DNA from: Carettochelys insculpta
Lineage: Eukaryota > Chordata > Testudines > Carettochelyidae
Length of the DNA stretch: 64,000 nucleotides
NCBI RefSeq assembly: GCF_033958435.1
Contig: NC_134145.1
Coordinates: 37,847,501-37,911,500 of the forward strand
Direction: 5' to 3'
Shown: piece after piece, positions 24,664 through 35,607 of the stretch
How positions within the stretch are numbered: position 1 is the first letter of the stretch
Layout of the letters: the number at the start of each line of letters is the position of its first letter
Notes under the pieces: generated by a model
Databases searched by the model: none
What the model was told of the DNA's origin: nothing
Seen by the model: only the letters and a program-made list of their open reading frames with translations
Translations under genes and position numbers: made by a program

Positions 24664-25279
24664 GGCTACGTCTACACGTGCAGCCAACATCGAAATAGTC
24701 TATTTCGATGAATAATGTCTACACGTCCTCCAGGGCCGGCAACGTCGATGTTCAACTTCGACGTTGCTCAGCCCAACATCGAAATAGGCGCAGCGAGGGA
24801 ACGTCTACACGTCAAAGTAGCACACATCGAAATAGGGATGCCAGGCACAGCTGCAGACAGGGTCACAGGGCGGACTCAACAGCCAGCCGCTCCCTTAAAG
24901 GGCCCCTCCCAGACACACTTGCACTAAACAACACAAGATACACAGAGCTGACAACTGGTTGCAGACCCTGTGCCTGCAGCATAGATCCCCAGCTGCCGCA
25001 GAAGCAGCCAGAAGCCCTGGGCTAAGGGCTGCTGCCCACGGTGACCATAGAGCCCCGCAAGGGCTGGAGAGAGAGCATCTCTCAACCCCCCAGCTGATGG
25101 CCGCCATGGAGGACCCAGCAATTTCGACGTTGCGGGACGCGGATCGTCTACACGGTCCCTACTTTCGAAGTAGGGCGCTATTCCTATCTCCTCAAGAGGT
25201 TAGCGACTTCGACGTCTCGCCGCCTAACGTCGAAGTTGGTGCCGCTACTTCGAAGTAGCGTGCACGTGTAGACGCAGCT
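24664..25279 (-). mobile_element. Harbinger MITE, ~710-bp family, internally shortened (616 bp)
   Basis: Reverse orientation of the 710-bp family. Termini are GGCTACGTCTACACGTGCAG and ...GTGTAGACGCAGCT, with flanks ATT/ATA. Compared with 58808-59489 it lacks a stretch in the segment near the right TIR (about 25155-25245), including the inner inverted 'TTCGAAATAGCGCCCG' part. Confidence 0.9.
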
Positions 25280-25444
25280 ATACAGTTATAAACAAGTAAA
25301 ATATGCTTTCTAGCACCTGAAGCTTAATTCTAGCCAGCTATGTCTTTGCCTAAACCGGTTCTCCCACTTACAGCATCTCCAGCAGTTCCTGCTAACAGAT
25401 TCAGACGATATTACCCGCTTCATCCTCAAAGTGGTGCATATCTA

Positions 25445-26174
25445 GGATATGTCTACACTCATGGGAAGGTTGCAGCAGTGGTGGTCGATCTTCCTGGGTT
25501 CAAATTAGCACACGTACACCAGGACTACACTAGAGCCCACCTTTTGGAAGGGGCATGGTAATGAGCCTCTTTGGCAGATGCTAATGAAGCACTGACATGA
25601 ATACCCAGTGCCTCATTAGCATAGTGGCAGCCACACTTGTTCCGAAAGTGCTGTTTTTGAAACACATGCCACCTGTGTAGACAGGGGCCTTTCGAAAGGA
25701 CCGCTGGACTTCAAAAGCCCCTTCTTCCTATTTGGTTTTGGGAAGAAGGGTTTTTGAAATTCAGGGGGTCCTTTCGAGAGGCCCATGTCTACACGGGTGG
25801 CATGCATTTTAAAAGCAGCACTTTCAGAACATGCACAGCTGCCATTATGCTAATGAGGCACTGCATACTCATGGCAGCACCTAATTAGCATCTGCCAAAG
25901 TGGCTCATTACCATGCCCCTTCTGAAAGGTGGGGGCTCGTGTAGCCACAGCCCAAGTGTGGCCATGTGAAATCAAACTGTTATGATGCCACTGCCAACCC
26001 CAGTACTCCTGGCAGTCACAAGAAGTAGGGGACATGGAAGAGTTTCTCCCATCAACCTCCCGCTGTGGGAATGGTGGCAAAAATTGATTTTAAGCACAAA
26101 GAGTCCAGCTATGCAATTCTCGTAGCTAGATTTGCATATCTAAAATCAATTTTATCGTCTAGCGCAGACCTGAC
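25445..26174. mobile_element. MITE (outer), carrying a second MITE
   Basis: The left end is GGATATGTCTACACTC and the right end ...GCGCAGACCTGACC, flanked by CTA/TTA. The interior 'TTTCTCCCATCAACCTCCCG' matches the MITE at 16120-16389. The segment 25519-25952 is a separate insertion. Confidence 0.6.
25519..25952. mobile_element. Fold-back Harbinger-type MITE nested in another MITE
   Basis: Related to 2270-2686: it has 'GAAGGGGCATGGTAATGAGC' near one end and the inverse near the other, with a central 'CCCCTTCTTCC'/'GGAAGAAGGG' fold. Its termini are degraded. Confidence 0.7.
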
Positions 26175-26180
26175 CTTAGA

Positions 26181-26618
26181 GGCGACAGTTACACTAGTGA
26201 GTTTTGCTGACAAAACCCTAGGTTTGTTGACAAAACTGGTGGAACGTTCACACACAAAATGTGTTTTGTCTACGGTTTGTTAACGCAACTCAGCACTTTA
26301 CGGCATCATTCTGCCTCTCAACCATGAGGCATAACACTGCTGTTGACAGATTCTGTCAACTAAAAAGCTGCGTGGTTGCTCTAGGAGGCCTCCTCTTGAC
26401 AGACAGAGCATCCAGAACAATGGGCAGCCCTGTCTGCTGTGCTTCTGGATGCCTGTTTTGTTGAGAGTGCGCCCAGGCTGTCCAGCTGCTCTGTCGACAG
26501 AGCCAAGCGCTATTCTGATTGGCTTTTGTGTGTGGTCACACTCTGTCGACAGAAGTTTTGTTGGGAAATTTCATCTGAAAGTGACTTCTGTCAACAAAAC
26601 ACTAGTGTAACCATAGCC
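26181..26618. mobile_element. Harbinger-type MITE (438 bp), TSD AGA
   Basis: Ends are GGCGACAGTTACACTAGTG and ...CACTAGTGTAACCATAGCC. AGA duplications flank it (26178-26180 and 26619-26621). The interior carries repeated 'TCTGTCGACAGA'-like palindromes. Confidence 0.85.
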
Positions 26619-26621
26619 AGA

Positions 26622-27448
26622 AGCTGTGTCTACACTACAAAATTTTGTCAACAGAAAGAGGCCTTCCGGCAACAAAACTAGGGAGCATCCACACTACAAA
26701 TCCGTTCTGTCTAGAATCTGTCGACAGAACACAACCTTCTTCCCGGCAGAGTTGTGTCTTGAAAGTTTGAGTTATAGCACCTCTGTGGACACTCTGTCTA
26801 AAGAAAAATGGTGTAGATGTTCCATGGGGCCCTCTGTTGACAGACAGGGCTTCTGGTTCACCAGGCAGCCCTGTTTGCAGAGATTCCGGTTAGCTGTTCT
26901 GCCAGCAGAGGGCTGGACAGTTTGGGTTGCTTTCTGTAAACAGAGGACATTGACAGGGGAGCCTTTATTAGGTTTGGATGTGTTCTGTAGACAGTGGGGC
27001 TGTATCTACACTTGCATTCCTCTTTTGAAAGAGGTATGAAAATAAGGTAAATCAAAATGCAAATGAGATGCAGATTTGCATATCTGGCACCTCATTTGCA
27101 TATTCTTATTTCTAAATAGCTTATTTCGAAAGAAGAAAACCAGTGTAGACACTGCTCTTTTGAAAGTAAATCCCAGCTTTGAAAGAGTCCTTCTTCCCAT
27201 AAAAAAAGGGAAGCAGGATTCTTTTGAAGGTTGGGTTTATTTTCGAAAGAGCAGTGCCTACACTGGTTTTCTTCTTTCGAAAGAAGCTATTTTGAAATCA
27301 GAACATGCAAATGAGGTGCCAGATATGCAAACCTTCACCTCATTTGCATTTTTGATTTACCTCATTTGCATAGCCCTTTTGAAACAGGAATGCAAGTGTA
27401 GACTCAGCCAGGGTCTGTCAGGAAACAGCTGTCGACAGTGACACAGCT
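26622..27448. mobile_element. MITE (outer), split by a fold-back MITE
   Basis: The left end AGCTGTGTCTACACTACAAA and right end ...GTCGACAGTGACACAGCT are inverse over the outer bases. The 'GTCGACAGA' motif recurs inside. 26998-27409 is a later insertion. Confidence 0.6.
26998..27409. mobile_element. Fold-back MITE (412 bp) with repeated ATTTGCAT motifs
   Basis: Termini GGCTGTATCTACACTTGCAT and the inverse ATGCAAGTGTAGACTCAGCC, flanked by TGG/AGG. The two halves fold on each other. ATTTGCAT or its inverse ATGCAAAT, identical to the octamer (POU/Oct) site, occurs at least six times. Confidence 0.8.
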
Positions 27449-29592
27449 TGAATGTTTTTGCTCTCCTTGAATTGCCTACAGTCCATTGCCTTTGCCTCAA
27501 AAGTCAGAAAGACTTCTTGGGGATGCAAAGGGTCCTGGGATGAAAGCTCACTAAGCTGCTGCTTGTTAGCTCAGTTGTTTTGTTTACCTTATGCAAATGT
27601 GCATTCATTGTCCTTTTCCTGTAGTTAAGCTAGTCAGACAGGTAAATCCATATTCCTTAGTGGAAATCAGGCTTCAGCTAGTCACTGCCTCCAAAATACA
27701 TTTTAAGAACACATTTCCAGATTCTTGTCTAGGTGTTTATCACCACCCTCATGGAGCTATTTTAGTTGCTGCAGCTAGGGAGGGGAAATGCCCAATCTTG
27801 TCCAATCTGTGGGTTCTTAGATAAATGCATATCACATGATGAACCATTTTCTTATAACCTTTGTAGGTGGAACCTATTTTGGGATATAGAGACATGGGAT
27901 ACCGTTTCTGAGAGGCAGAAGAAATCGTTAGCTACTACTCATTCCAGACATAGGAATCCCTTACAGAAGTGTTTCCCAAAGTGTTTCACCAGTGGTACAT
28001 GAAAGGATTTCAAGGGGTACACAGCAGAAAATAAATTACTAAAAGTCAGGAGATAGGCACTGGGATGGCACTGGGAGAGGGGTATACCAATAAGGCAAAA
28101 GTCCTGAAAGGGGTGTGCAAATGTTTTAAGTTTGGGACTATCACCAGTTTATACAGATAGATTATAGGATTCGCTTTCGGAGGCCTATAACAACAACTGT
28201 GTGTTGGGGATAGGGAGTGTGTCAGTCTTGGTATGAGTTACAGCATAGTGGGTCCTCCACCAGCAGACACTGACCCTTAGGATTACACTTTGTGTTCTGT
28301 TACTTTAAAAACAGCGATCTATACACAGCAACTATGGAGCAATGACATTGTTTTGTGACAGGAGATTATTAAATACTGTAGAAAAGAAACAACTGCTTTA
28401 TGTAATTGCAAATTTAAGGCAGAATTTACCTCTCCAGTGTGCACTGCAGATCTCTGTTTTGTATGTTGAACTTGTTCCAGTGTCATGTATTCAAAACAGT
28501 TTCACACTGCTAACAAGAGATCCACAGTATGATTCAAAAAGGAGAATTTTGTCCTGATATGAGAAATTAAAGGAGGAGAACTTACAATCATTGAAAGCTA
28601 TTGTACATGTTAATAAATGTGATTGCCTAGCTCTCCTATCATTTAAAAATAGTTTTCACGTATCCTGCAGGTATTTTTCTCCTGCTGATATTAACTACAT
28701 TTATTTTGCCTGGTAATATGCAGCAAATTTATTTTATTTTGGCAAGATGTCCGCAGAGAAGATTGTTCTGAGAATCATCATTTTTTCATCCCTTTAGAAG
28801 GTAATGTTGTGTCAAAACAACTGCACCACAGAGGAAACTACATTTTGAAAGAGCATTTTGAATATTTCTTAGGTCCATGTCTTATGGACTCAAATATCTC
28901 CTAAGTGAATGAGACTGGGAAATAAGAAATTGCCATACTACACACAGTGGACAGAATCATCTTTGCAGGAGTAATATGTGAATTCTAAACACACAGCAAG
29001 TTCCACTAACCAAACAACTTTATGAAAAACTGAGAGAAAATGTACAAAAATTCTAATATGAAAATCAAAACAGAGGAAAAAACAGCGGTGAAATCTACAC
29101 AGGGACACTTGACTCCCATATGTCGCTTCCCCTGTATGTGAGATTATTGTTTTAATCAGGTCATCTCTCCTTCTATGCTTAGTACCAAAAAAAAAAAAAA
29201 AAAAAAAGCACCAAACAAACCCTGGTATTGATGCTAAAGGGCTAATCATGAATCCTGCATGCAGCTCAAGGAAATGGCTATTGTGCCAGGGAGTTCTGGG
29301 GTGGCCAAAAGGCTGCAAGTAAAGAAGAGCACATCCCCAGGCTATGCAACAGCAGCCACCGCTCTATAGCTGGTACTAAACCCTCCGGGTTGTGCCACTG
29401 ACTGCTGAAATTCAGCCTCTGGAAGGATTTGACCAGTGGATATGCACAGTCACAGACCCTCTGGAACTGGCTGGCCCTGGCACTACCCAGAATGCCTCAG
29501 CATACTGTGTACAGCACACACCCCTAGTTGCACAGAGGTTGCCATAGTTCCTTCTGCCCTCTTGAGCTTCACACATTTTGCTCCATCTAACG
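27449..29592. other. Unassigned sequence; poly-A run near 29186
   Basis: No gene recognised. A run of 20 or more A at about 29186-29207 is a simple repeat or an old retroposon tail. Confidence 0.35.
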
Positions 29593-30615
29593 CAGGGGTG
29601 TCCAACCTGTTTTCACTGGGGGCCACACATTAATTTTTTACATGTTCTGGGAGTTGAACACCCTCCACCACCACCATCACCCCCTGCCCCCAAGCTTAAA
29701 CCCCTCACAGACCCAAACTGCCTTCCCCGCCCCCAGCCTTAGACACCCCCGCCCCTGCACCTCCAAGGGGACAGGAGGCTTAAACCTCCTCCCCGCAGCC
29801 CCAAGCAGCCTCAGACACCTGTTGCATCAGATACCTATTTAATCCTTGGCCTCGCTGAAAAAGAATCATTATTAACAAATATATATAATGCCATGAATGT
29901 GTTCTACAGACTATGAAAAAGACTGAGTTCTCCTCCTGGGACAGGGTGAGCTGGCGGTGCCCAGTCACCTGTCCCCAGAGCTGAGCTCCCAGTGCTCCCC
30001 GGCACAGAGAGAGGCACTTGAGTTCTCCCCCCACCCCTCACAGGCTCTCATTTCTTCTCCCGGGCTTCCCTCAGGCTTCCCAGCATCCCAGAGCCACCAC
30101 AAGGAAGAACTGCCACCAGATACTGCCTGGCCACATGCTGCAGGACCAGAGAGACTGTGACTGGTGGGTCAGGGCTGCATCTGAGGTTCCCACCCCAGAT
30201 GGGGGATGCCGTAGCACTGCTGGGCCTTGAGCCAGGATGAGGGCCAGGCCCTGGGTGCTGCTACCTCTTGAAGGAAGCCAGCTTCTGTTAGGTGCAGCAG
30301 AACTGGCTGTAGGGAGGAACTGGTGAACCACAGCCCACTTGATGGGTGTCAGCCCCAAGTGGGATCTGTAGTCCACCGCCCCCAGCTGGCTCTGCCCTGT
30401 GCCACCTCATTGAAGCAGGAGGAACAGTCAGTGGCAGCAGCATCCTGAGCCACAAATAGCTCCTTAAAGTGCCACATGCAGCTCAGAGCTGCAGATTGCT
30501 GACCTCCCGCCCCACAACCGACTTTCAAAATGGCGCCATTGCTGGCCTCAGGGGCTGGAGGAAAAGTCTCTGAAGGCCAGATTCTGGCCTTTGGGCCATG
30601 TGTTGGACACCCCTG
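29593..30615. mobile_element. hAT-type element (1.02 kb) with 8-bp target duplication
   Basis: Starts CAGGGGTGTCCAACCTGTTT and ends with the inverse ...GTTGGACACCCCTG. Flanks ATCTAACG (29585-29592) and CTCTAACA (30616-30623) share the TCTAAC core, the hAT target pattern. No transposase; the short frames inside are not convincing. Confidence 0.85.
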
Positions 30616-31721
30616 CTCTAACACAGTAAAACCGGTAACATTCAGAGAGAGGGCAATATATTGCCTTAGAGGGGATTATTCACCTAGATGGAGAGGGAAT
30701 AAAAGGACCCACCTCTGCTAGTGGATCCTATGAACAGCCTCGCAAGTACTGATGAACTAAAATGAAAACTTATTTCAAACCATATTTGCCAGAGCCATGA
30801 CTATGGAGGGGTTGCACCCGTGCTGTCAATCTACCTTAAGATTAGGAGGGAAGATACTTTTCCTCCAGCTTCTATAGAGGCCCCTTTCACAAAACTGGTT
30901 TACTTTGACTAATAGCTTAGGGCTCAGAATTTTAAAGACTCAACATGGAATTTTCATGCAGGCACAGTCCTGGCTAAACTTTTTTGTATTCAAGTCAATG
31001 GGAGTCACCCTTCTTTTTTGCTTAATACAGACCAGTCAGAGAGATGCCATATTCTCCAGATCAAGGACTTTTGTTTTCTGTTTCCCTAATCTTTGTCATG
31101 GCACTTTTAGTTCTTCTGTCAACTTAATTAAGTGCTTTTGTTGGAACTGAACATATTTTCATGATGCTTTGTACTCAAATACCAGTTGAAGTGTGGCACA
31201 GAAGCTATTAGCATTAATGCAGCTGTACTGTGTGTGATGTACATAAATAAGCATTTATAAGGAACACATTGAAGGAGACATATTGGTGCATGTTTGCTGA
31301 TGCTAGTCTATGAACTAAAGAGAAAAAGTCTAGAAGAGGCTCTTGATAAACAAACAGATTCATTCGAAAGAGAAGTTTAAAATAAGCAGAGGAAAAATAG
31401 AGACCATGGTATATAATGTAATAATGTGAGCACTGGAGAATTATACCTGAAACAAGATGGGCAGACAAAAACAAGAAAAAAAAAAAAGCAGTTTATAGTG
31501 TTTGGCTTCCAGAATCTGGGGAAATGGAGGATGAAATCATAGCCAGAATAATAAACACCTGGCTCAAAGGGAGAGAGCTAAACAGTATAAGATGTGACAG
31601 GACGATCCCAGTAAGATTAAAAGGACACACCTGTAAAACAGTGGACCATCCATTTTAATGTAGGGCATTGAGTGTCTGGCAACAAAGGAGAAACAAAAGC
31701 AACTCATCTGTTCCCTCACAG
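30616..31721. other. Unassigned sequence
   Basis: Nothing recognised; a poly-A run lies near 31476. Confidence 0.35.
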
Positions 31722-31875
31722 AGAGTAAGCCGTGCTAGTCTATACACTATCAAAACAAAAAGCAGTCAAGCAGCACTTTAAAGACTAGCAACCCAAGGGT
31801 CTGTCCCACAAAAGCTCACCTAATAAACTATTTTGCTAGTCTTTAAAGTGCTACTTGACTGCTTTTTGTTTTGTT
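31722..31875. repeat. Inverted pair of the 'CTTTAAAGTGCTACTTGACTG' repeat
   Basis: Minus-orientation core at 31760-31795 ('GCAGTCAAGCAGCACTTTAA') faces a plus-orientation core at 31835-31872 ('CTTTAAAGTGCTACTTGACT'), separated by the 'GGTCTGTCCCACAAAAGCTC' motif. The outer left piece (31725-31757) is the reversed tail of the same repeat. Confidence 0.75.
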
Positions 31876-31904
31876 CCCTCACAGATGTGTGAACGTTGAG
31901 ATGG

Positions 31905-32051
31905 ATGTGTGGTGGAAGAAATAAGGCAAGGTGTGAGACATGCTCCAAATAATTCCCATAAACCTAAAAGTGAGGAAGTGCAAGCTCCGATGGCTTGATA
32001 TTCTAATGTGAATTCTTGACAACTGTGAGGAAGAGTCCAGCACATTAATTA
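31905..32051 (+). mobile_element. LINE C-terminal remnant, left piece
   Basis: Lys/Arg-rich frame reading K-C-K-L-R-W-L-D-I near 31978, like the L-R-W region after RT in RTE-type elements. It is cut at 32051 by the palindromic MITE and continues at 32488. Confidence 0.4.
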
Positions 32052-32487
32052 GGCTGTGTCTACACGTGCCCCAAACTTCGAAATGGCCATGCAAATGGCC
32101 ATTTCGAAGTTTACTAATGAAGCGCTGAAATGCATATTCAGCGCTTCATTAGCATGCGGGCGGCAGCCGCGCTTCAAAATTGATGCGCCTTGCTGCCGCG
32201 CGGCGCGTCCAGACGGGACTCCTTTTCGAAAGGACGCCGCCTACTTCGAAGTCCCCTTATTCCAATGAGCTCATGGGAATAAGGGGACTTCGAAGTAGGC
32301 GGCATCCTTTCGAAAAGGAGCCCCGTCTGGACGCGCTGCGCGGCGGCAAGGAGCGTCAATTTCGAAGCGCGGCTGCCGCCCCCATGCTAATGAAGCGCTG
32401 AATATGCATTTCAGCGCTTCATTAGTAAACTTCGAAATGGCCATTTGCATGGCCATTTCGAAGTTTGGGGCACATGTAGACATAGCC
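32052..32487. mobile_element. 436-bp palindromic Harbinger-type element, TSD TTA
   Basis: Two 218-bp arms meet at a GAGCTC centre (32267-32272). I count about 11 mismatches between the arms (roughly 95% identity), mostly C/T or G/A changes. The ends are GGCTGTGTCTACACGTGCCC and ...GTAGACATAGCC, with TTA on both sides (32049-32051 and 32488-32490). Each arm contains smaller palindromes, such as 'GAAATGGCCAT...ATGGCCATTTC' and 'AATGAAGCGCTG...CAGCGCTTCATT'. No coding capacity. Confidence 0.93.
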
Positions 32488-32615
32488 TTAAGACCAAAGA
32501 AAATAAGAGGCCAACCCAAGAAAAAGTGGTGGAATGCCACATATGTGAAAGCATGTGGTGGAACAGAAGACCTGGAACTCAACAGAGTACTTTGGAGGGC
32601 GAGGAATCAGAGGCT
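32488..32615 (+). mobile_element. LINE C-terminal remnant, right piece
   Basis: Reads I-R-G-Q-P-K-K-K-W-W-N-A then L-N-R-V-L-W-R-A-R near 32500-32610, matching the G-R-P-K-K-R-W pattern at the C-terminus of RTE-like LINE proteins. Confidence 0.5.
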
Positions 32616-32662
32616 ATGTCTACACAGCAGCATCATTTTGGAGTAAGCTATTCCAGAAGAAA

Positions 32663-32755
32663 AAAGCAGTCAAGTAGCACTTTCAAGACTAACAAAATAA
32701 TTTATTAGGTGATGAGCTTTTTTGGGACAGACCCATCTCTTCAGATCCTGGCCTT
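32663..32755 (-). repeat. Interspersed repeat, 'GGGACAGACCCA' family
   Basis: 'GCAGTCAAGTAGCACTTTCA' followed by 'AATTTATTAGGTGATGAGCT' and 'GGGACAGACCCATCTCTTCA', the reverse of the copy at 35455. Confidence 0.75.
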
Positions 32756-32979
32756 ACCAGAACAGATTCGATATATTAAGCACAGAGGTCCAAAAATGAT
32801 CAAGGATGACAAATCAGAAAAATTGTTATCAAGGTTGGCAAATCAGAAGAGCAGAGAGGCGGCAGGAGGTGGGGAGGGGTGGGGAAGTCAAGAGCTAGAT
32901 AAAACAAAGTATGTAAAAGAGTCCTTATAATGGGCCAGGTAATTGCTGTTAAATTATGGAAGCAGGCTTTGTAATGTGT

Positions 32980-33675
32980 CAGGCGGAGTGGGGGAGCAAG
33001 TTTTTTTTCACTGGGGACCACATGGCAATTTTTTAAATGTTCCAGGGGCTAAACACAAAATAGCCCCAAGCCACCACCACCATCCCAGCCCTGGCCCCAG
33101 CATCAGACCTCCACAGCAGCCCCAAACTACCCCCCGCCTTAGACTCACCCAGGAGCCCTAAATTACCCCCAGCCTCAGACTCCCCAGCAGCCCCAAAATG
33201 CCCCCAGCCCTAGGCCCCACCCCAGCAACCCCAAACCACCCCCAGCCCTGGAGCACCCCCTGCAGCCCCAAACTGCCCCCCCTTAGAATGCCCCCCCACA
33301 GCCCTAAATGGCCCTCAGCCTTAGACACTCCCCCTCCTCCCCAGCCTCATCACCTGGGCTGCTAAGCTGAGTAGCTCCCCCAGCCCTCCTGCAGGTAACA
33401 GTAATTAAAACCAATTAACTCAAGTATTAAGCTTCCAGTACCTGAGCATAAAGTAATTGCTATCTCTAGTGACAGAGATAGCTGTTGAATGATAGAGATA
33501 ACTGCTGTCTTCAACAGCTCTCTCTGTTGAGAGTTGCCTGAGGCAGCAGTGTTAAGAAACTGCAAATGGGCTCTTTAACAGCCACATGCAACTGGGAACT
33601 GCCTGGCTGACAACCCTTAACAAATCTAATTGTGATCCATGTTTGGGGTCCTGACCCATATGTTGGGAATCCCTG
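32980..33675. mobile_element. hAT-like element, C-rich interior
   Basis: Left part 'TTTTCACTGGGGACCACATG' and right part 'TGTTGGGAATCCCTG' fit a hAT MITE related to 29593-30615. The middle (33060-33340) is an imperfect C-rich 'CAGCCCCAAA' tandem. No clear 8-bp duplication. Confidence 0.5.
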
Positions 33676-33765
33676 TTTTAAAAAATGCATTTGAAACAGG
33701 AAACAAAATCCAAAATTTGGGTTTTGGCAAGTAATGAAAAAATGAACTATTGTCACATTATTTTA

Positions 33766-34088
33766 CAGGTTAAATCTCTTTGGTCCAGCACCTTCTGGAT
33801 CTGACTGGTGCTGAATGAGAGAAGTTGCTGAACCATGGAAGGTTAATATTTTCTAGCATCCTTACCAACACTTTGCTTACTGGTTTCCTAGAAGACATTT
33901 AAGGGTAAACTGCAGCTAAATAACAGTACAGAACACTGAAAGCCAGGACGGGTGTCCGTGAAGAAACTTTATGGGACCACAGGAAACTTGGTCACACCTA
34001 TGATGAGTGGTCATCTGGCTAACTAAAATCATGTTGAATTATGGATGCTGCCGGACAAGAGAGTTCTGGATTAAAGAGGTTCAGCGTG
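33766..34088. mobile_element. Tigger/pogo-like MITE (323 bp), TA target
   Basis: TA-CAGGTTAAATCTCTTTGGTCC at the left and ...AGAGGTTCAGCGTG-TA at the right form an imperfect TIR. A sister copy lies at 58231-58536. Confidence 0.7.
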
Positions 34089-34435
34089 TAGTTGAATGAC
34101 CAGGCATTTTATAGCAGTGGCCTTGTTTCAATTTCCCATTTGCTTTCAGTTGCAAAATGTGCCCTAGAGAGGCCAACCTCTATTTACATTTCCAGCCTGC
34201 CAGCTGTGCCATCTGAATCTCTTCTCTTTCGAAGGGTAATAATAATGCTCACCTCAAGGTCCTGAGGGCCTTATCATGGGTCAGTAACTGCTATTCCTGC
34301 AGCCCAATATCTTTTCCTCCCTTCTTCATCTGGGAAGGAAAAGAAAAGTTAGCACCAGAATAAAAATGAAGTCAAACTGTTTTATGTTGTGGCTGCCTGT
34401 CCAGTCTGGTTCTTTGGCAGAGCCTGACCTCTTCT

Positions 34436-35060
34436 AGTGTTGCCAACTGTCTAACTGCACAAACCCAAACACCCTCATTGTGCCCCTGCCCTGTCCCATC
34501 CAGCACCCCACCCTTTTTTCAAGGCCCTGTCCCCACTCACTTCATCACTCGCTCTCCCGCATCCTCACTTTCACTGGAAAGAGGCAGAGGGTAGGGTGTG
34601 GGTGGCAGTTGGGTGTGGCAGGTTTTCAGGGCTGGGACAGGGAATTGGGGAACAGGAAGAGGTGAAGGCTCTGGGAAGGAATTTGGGTGCAGAAGGGATT
34701 CAGGCCTGGTGTAGGGGGTTGGGGTACAGGAGAGGGTGTAGGCCCTGGGAGTGGGCTTATGGCAGGGGCAGGAGATTAAGCTGAGGGAGGGAATTGGGGT
34801 GTGGGCTCCTGCTGGGCAATGCTTACCCCATATGGCTCCCAGTTGGCAGCACAGTAAGCGTAAGGTTGGATCCCTGCCTGCCCTGGCCTTGAATGCTCCT
34901 CAAAGAGGATGGCATAGGCCTCCCTGCAGTCCCTACAGGGAGGGTGGGATTTGCTGCAGACTTTCAGCAGCTGATCTGGTTTGACTCCAGGAGCCTCAGG
35001 AGTTTCAGCCCAATGCCAGAGCCTCCTGGTGAAACCAGGAGGGTTGGCAAACTTTGGGGT
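34436..35060. mobile_element. Possible DNA transposon
   Basis: 'GTGTTGCCAACTGTC' at the left and 'CAGGAGGGTTGGCAAACTTT' at the right are rough inverses. GC-rich interior without coding evidence. Class uncertain. Confidence 0.35.
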
Positions 35061-35454
35061 GAATAGTAGAAAGATCCAGGCCCACCCTTCCCTTTGGGTA
35101 CTGCCCCAGGAATCTATGTTAGCCAAGGACCCTTTGTTCAGGTCTACTTCTGCCTCTCGGGGTTGCTTCCCACCTCCAGCCTCTGTATGGTGCCCTGCCC
35201 AGATTCTTCTAGAAGTTGATCTCACCGGGTGGCTGTGACTAGGGGCCCCCCTGTATTCACACTCCATATGCTATAATAATAATCTTTGTACAAAATACAC
35301 CTTGTAAAGGGTCATTTGAAAACAAATGTAACACAATGTAAGTGTGCAAAGTTCTCAAGTACAGTTTGTTAAGTCAGCCACCAGGAAGTGTTTTCCCTTT
35401 ATTTTTCTTGTAACATTTTTGGCTTTTTGCCTGACTGTATGTACGTAAAACAAA

Positions 35455-35607
35455 AAAGCAGTCCTGTGAATTTCCAGACCTGAAGAAGTGGGTCTGTCCC
35501 ACGAAAGCTCATCACCTAATAAATTATTTTGTTAGTCTTTGAAGTGCTCCAGGACTGCTGTTTTGTTTTGTTAGAATACAGATTGACACGGCCACCTCTC
35601 TGTGACT
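35455..35607 (+). repeat. Interspersed repeat, best copy of the 'GTCCCACGAAAGCTCAT' family
   Basis: Complete-looking order: 'GAAGAAGTGGGTCTGTCCCA', 'CACCTAATAAATTATTTTG', 'TTAGTCTTTGAAGTGCTCC', 'GACTGCTGTTTTG', then 'AGATTGACACGGCCACCTCT'. It serves as the reference for the other copies. Confidence 0.8.
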
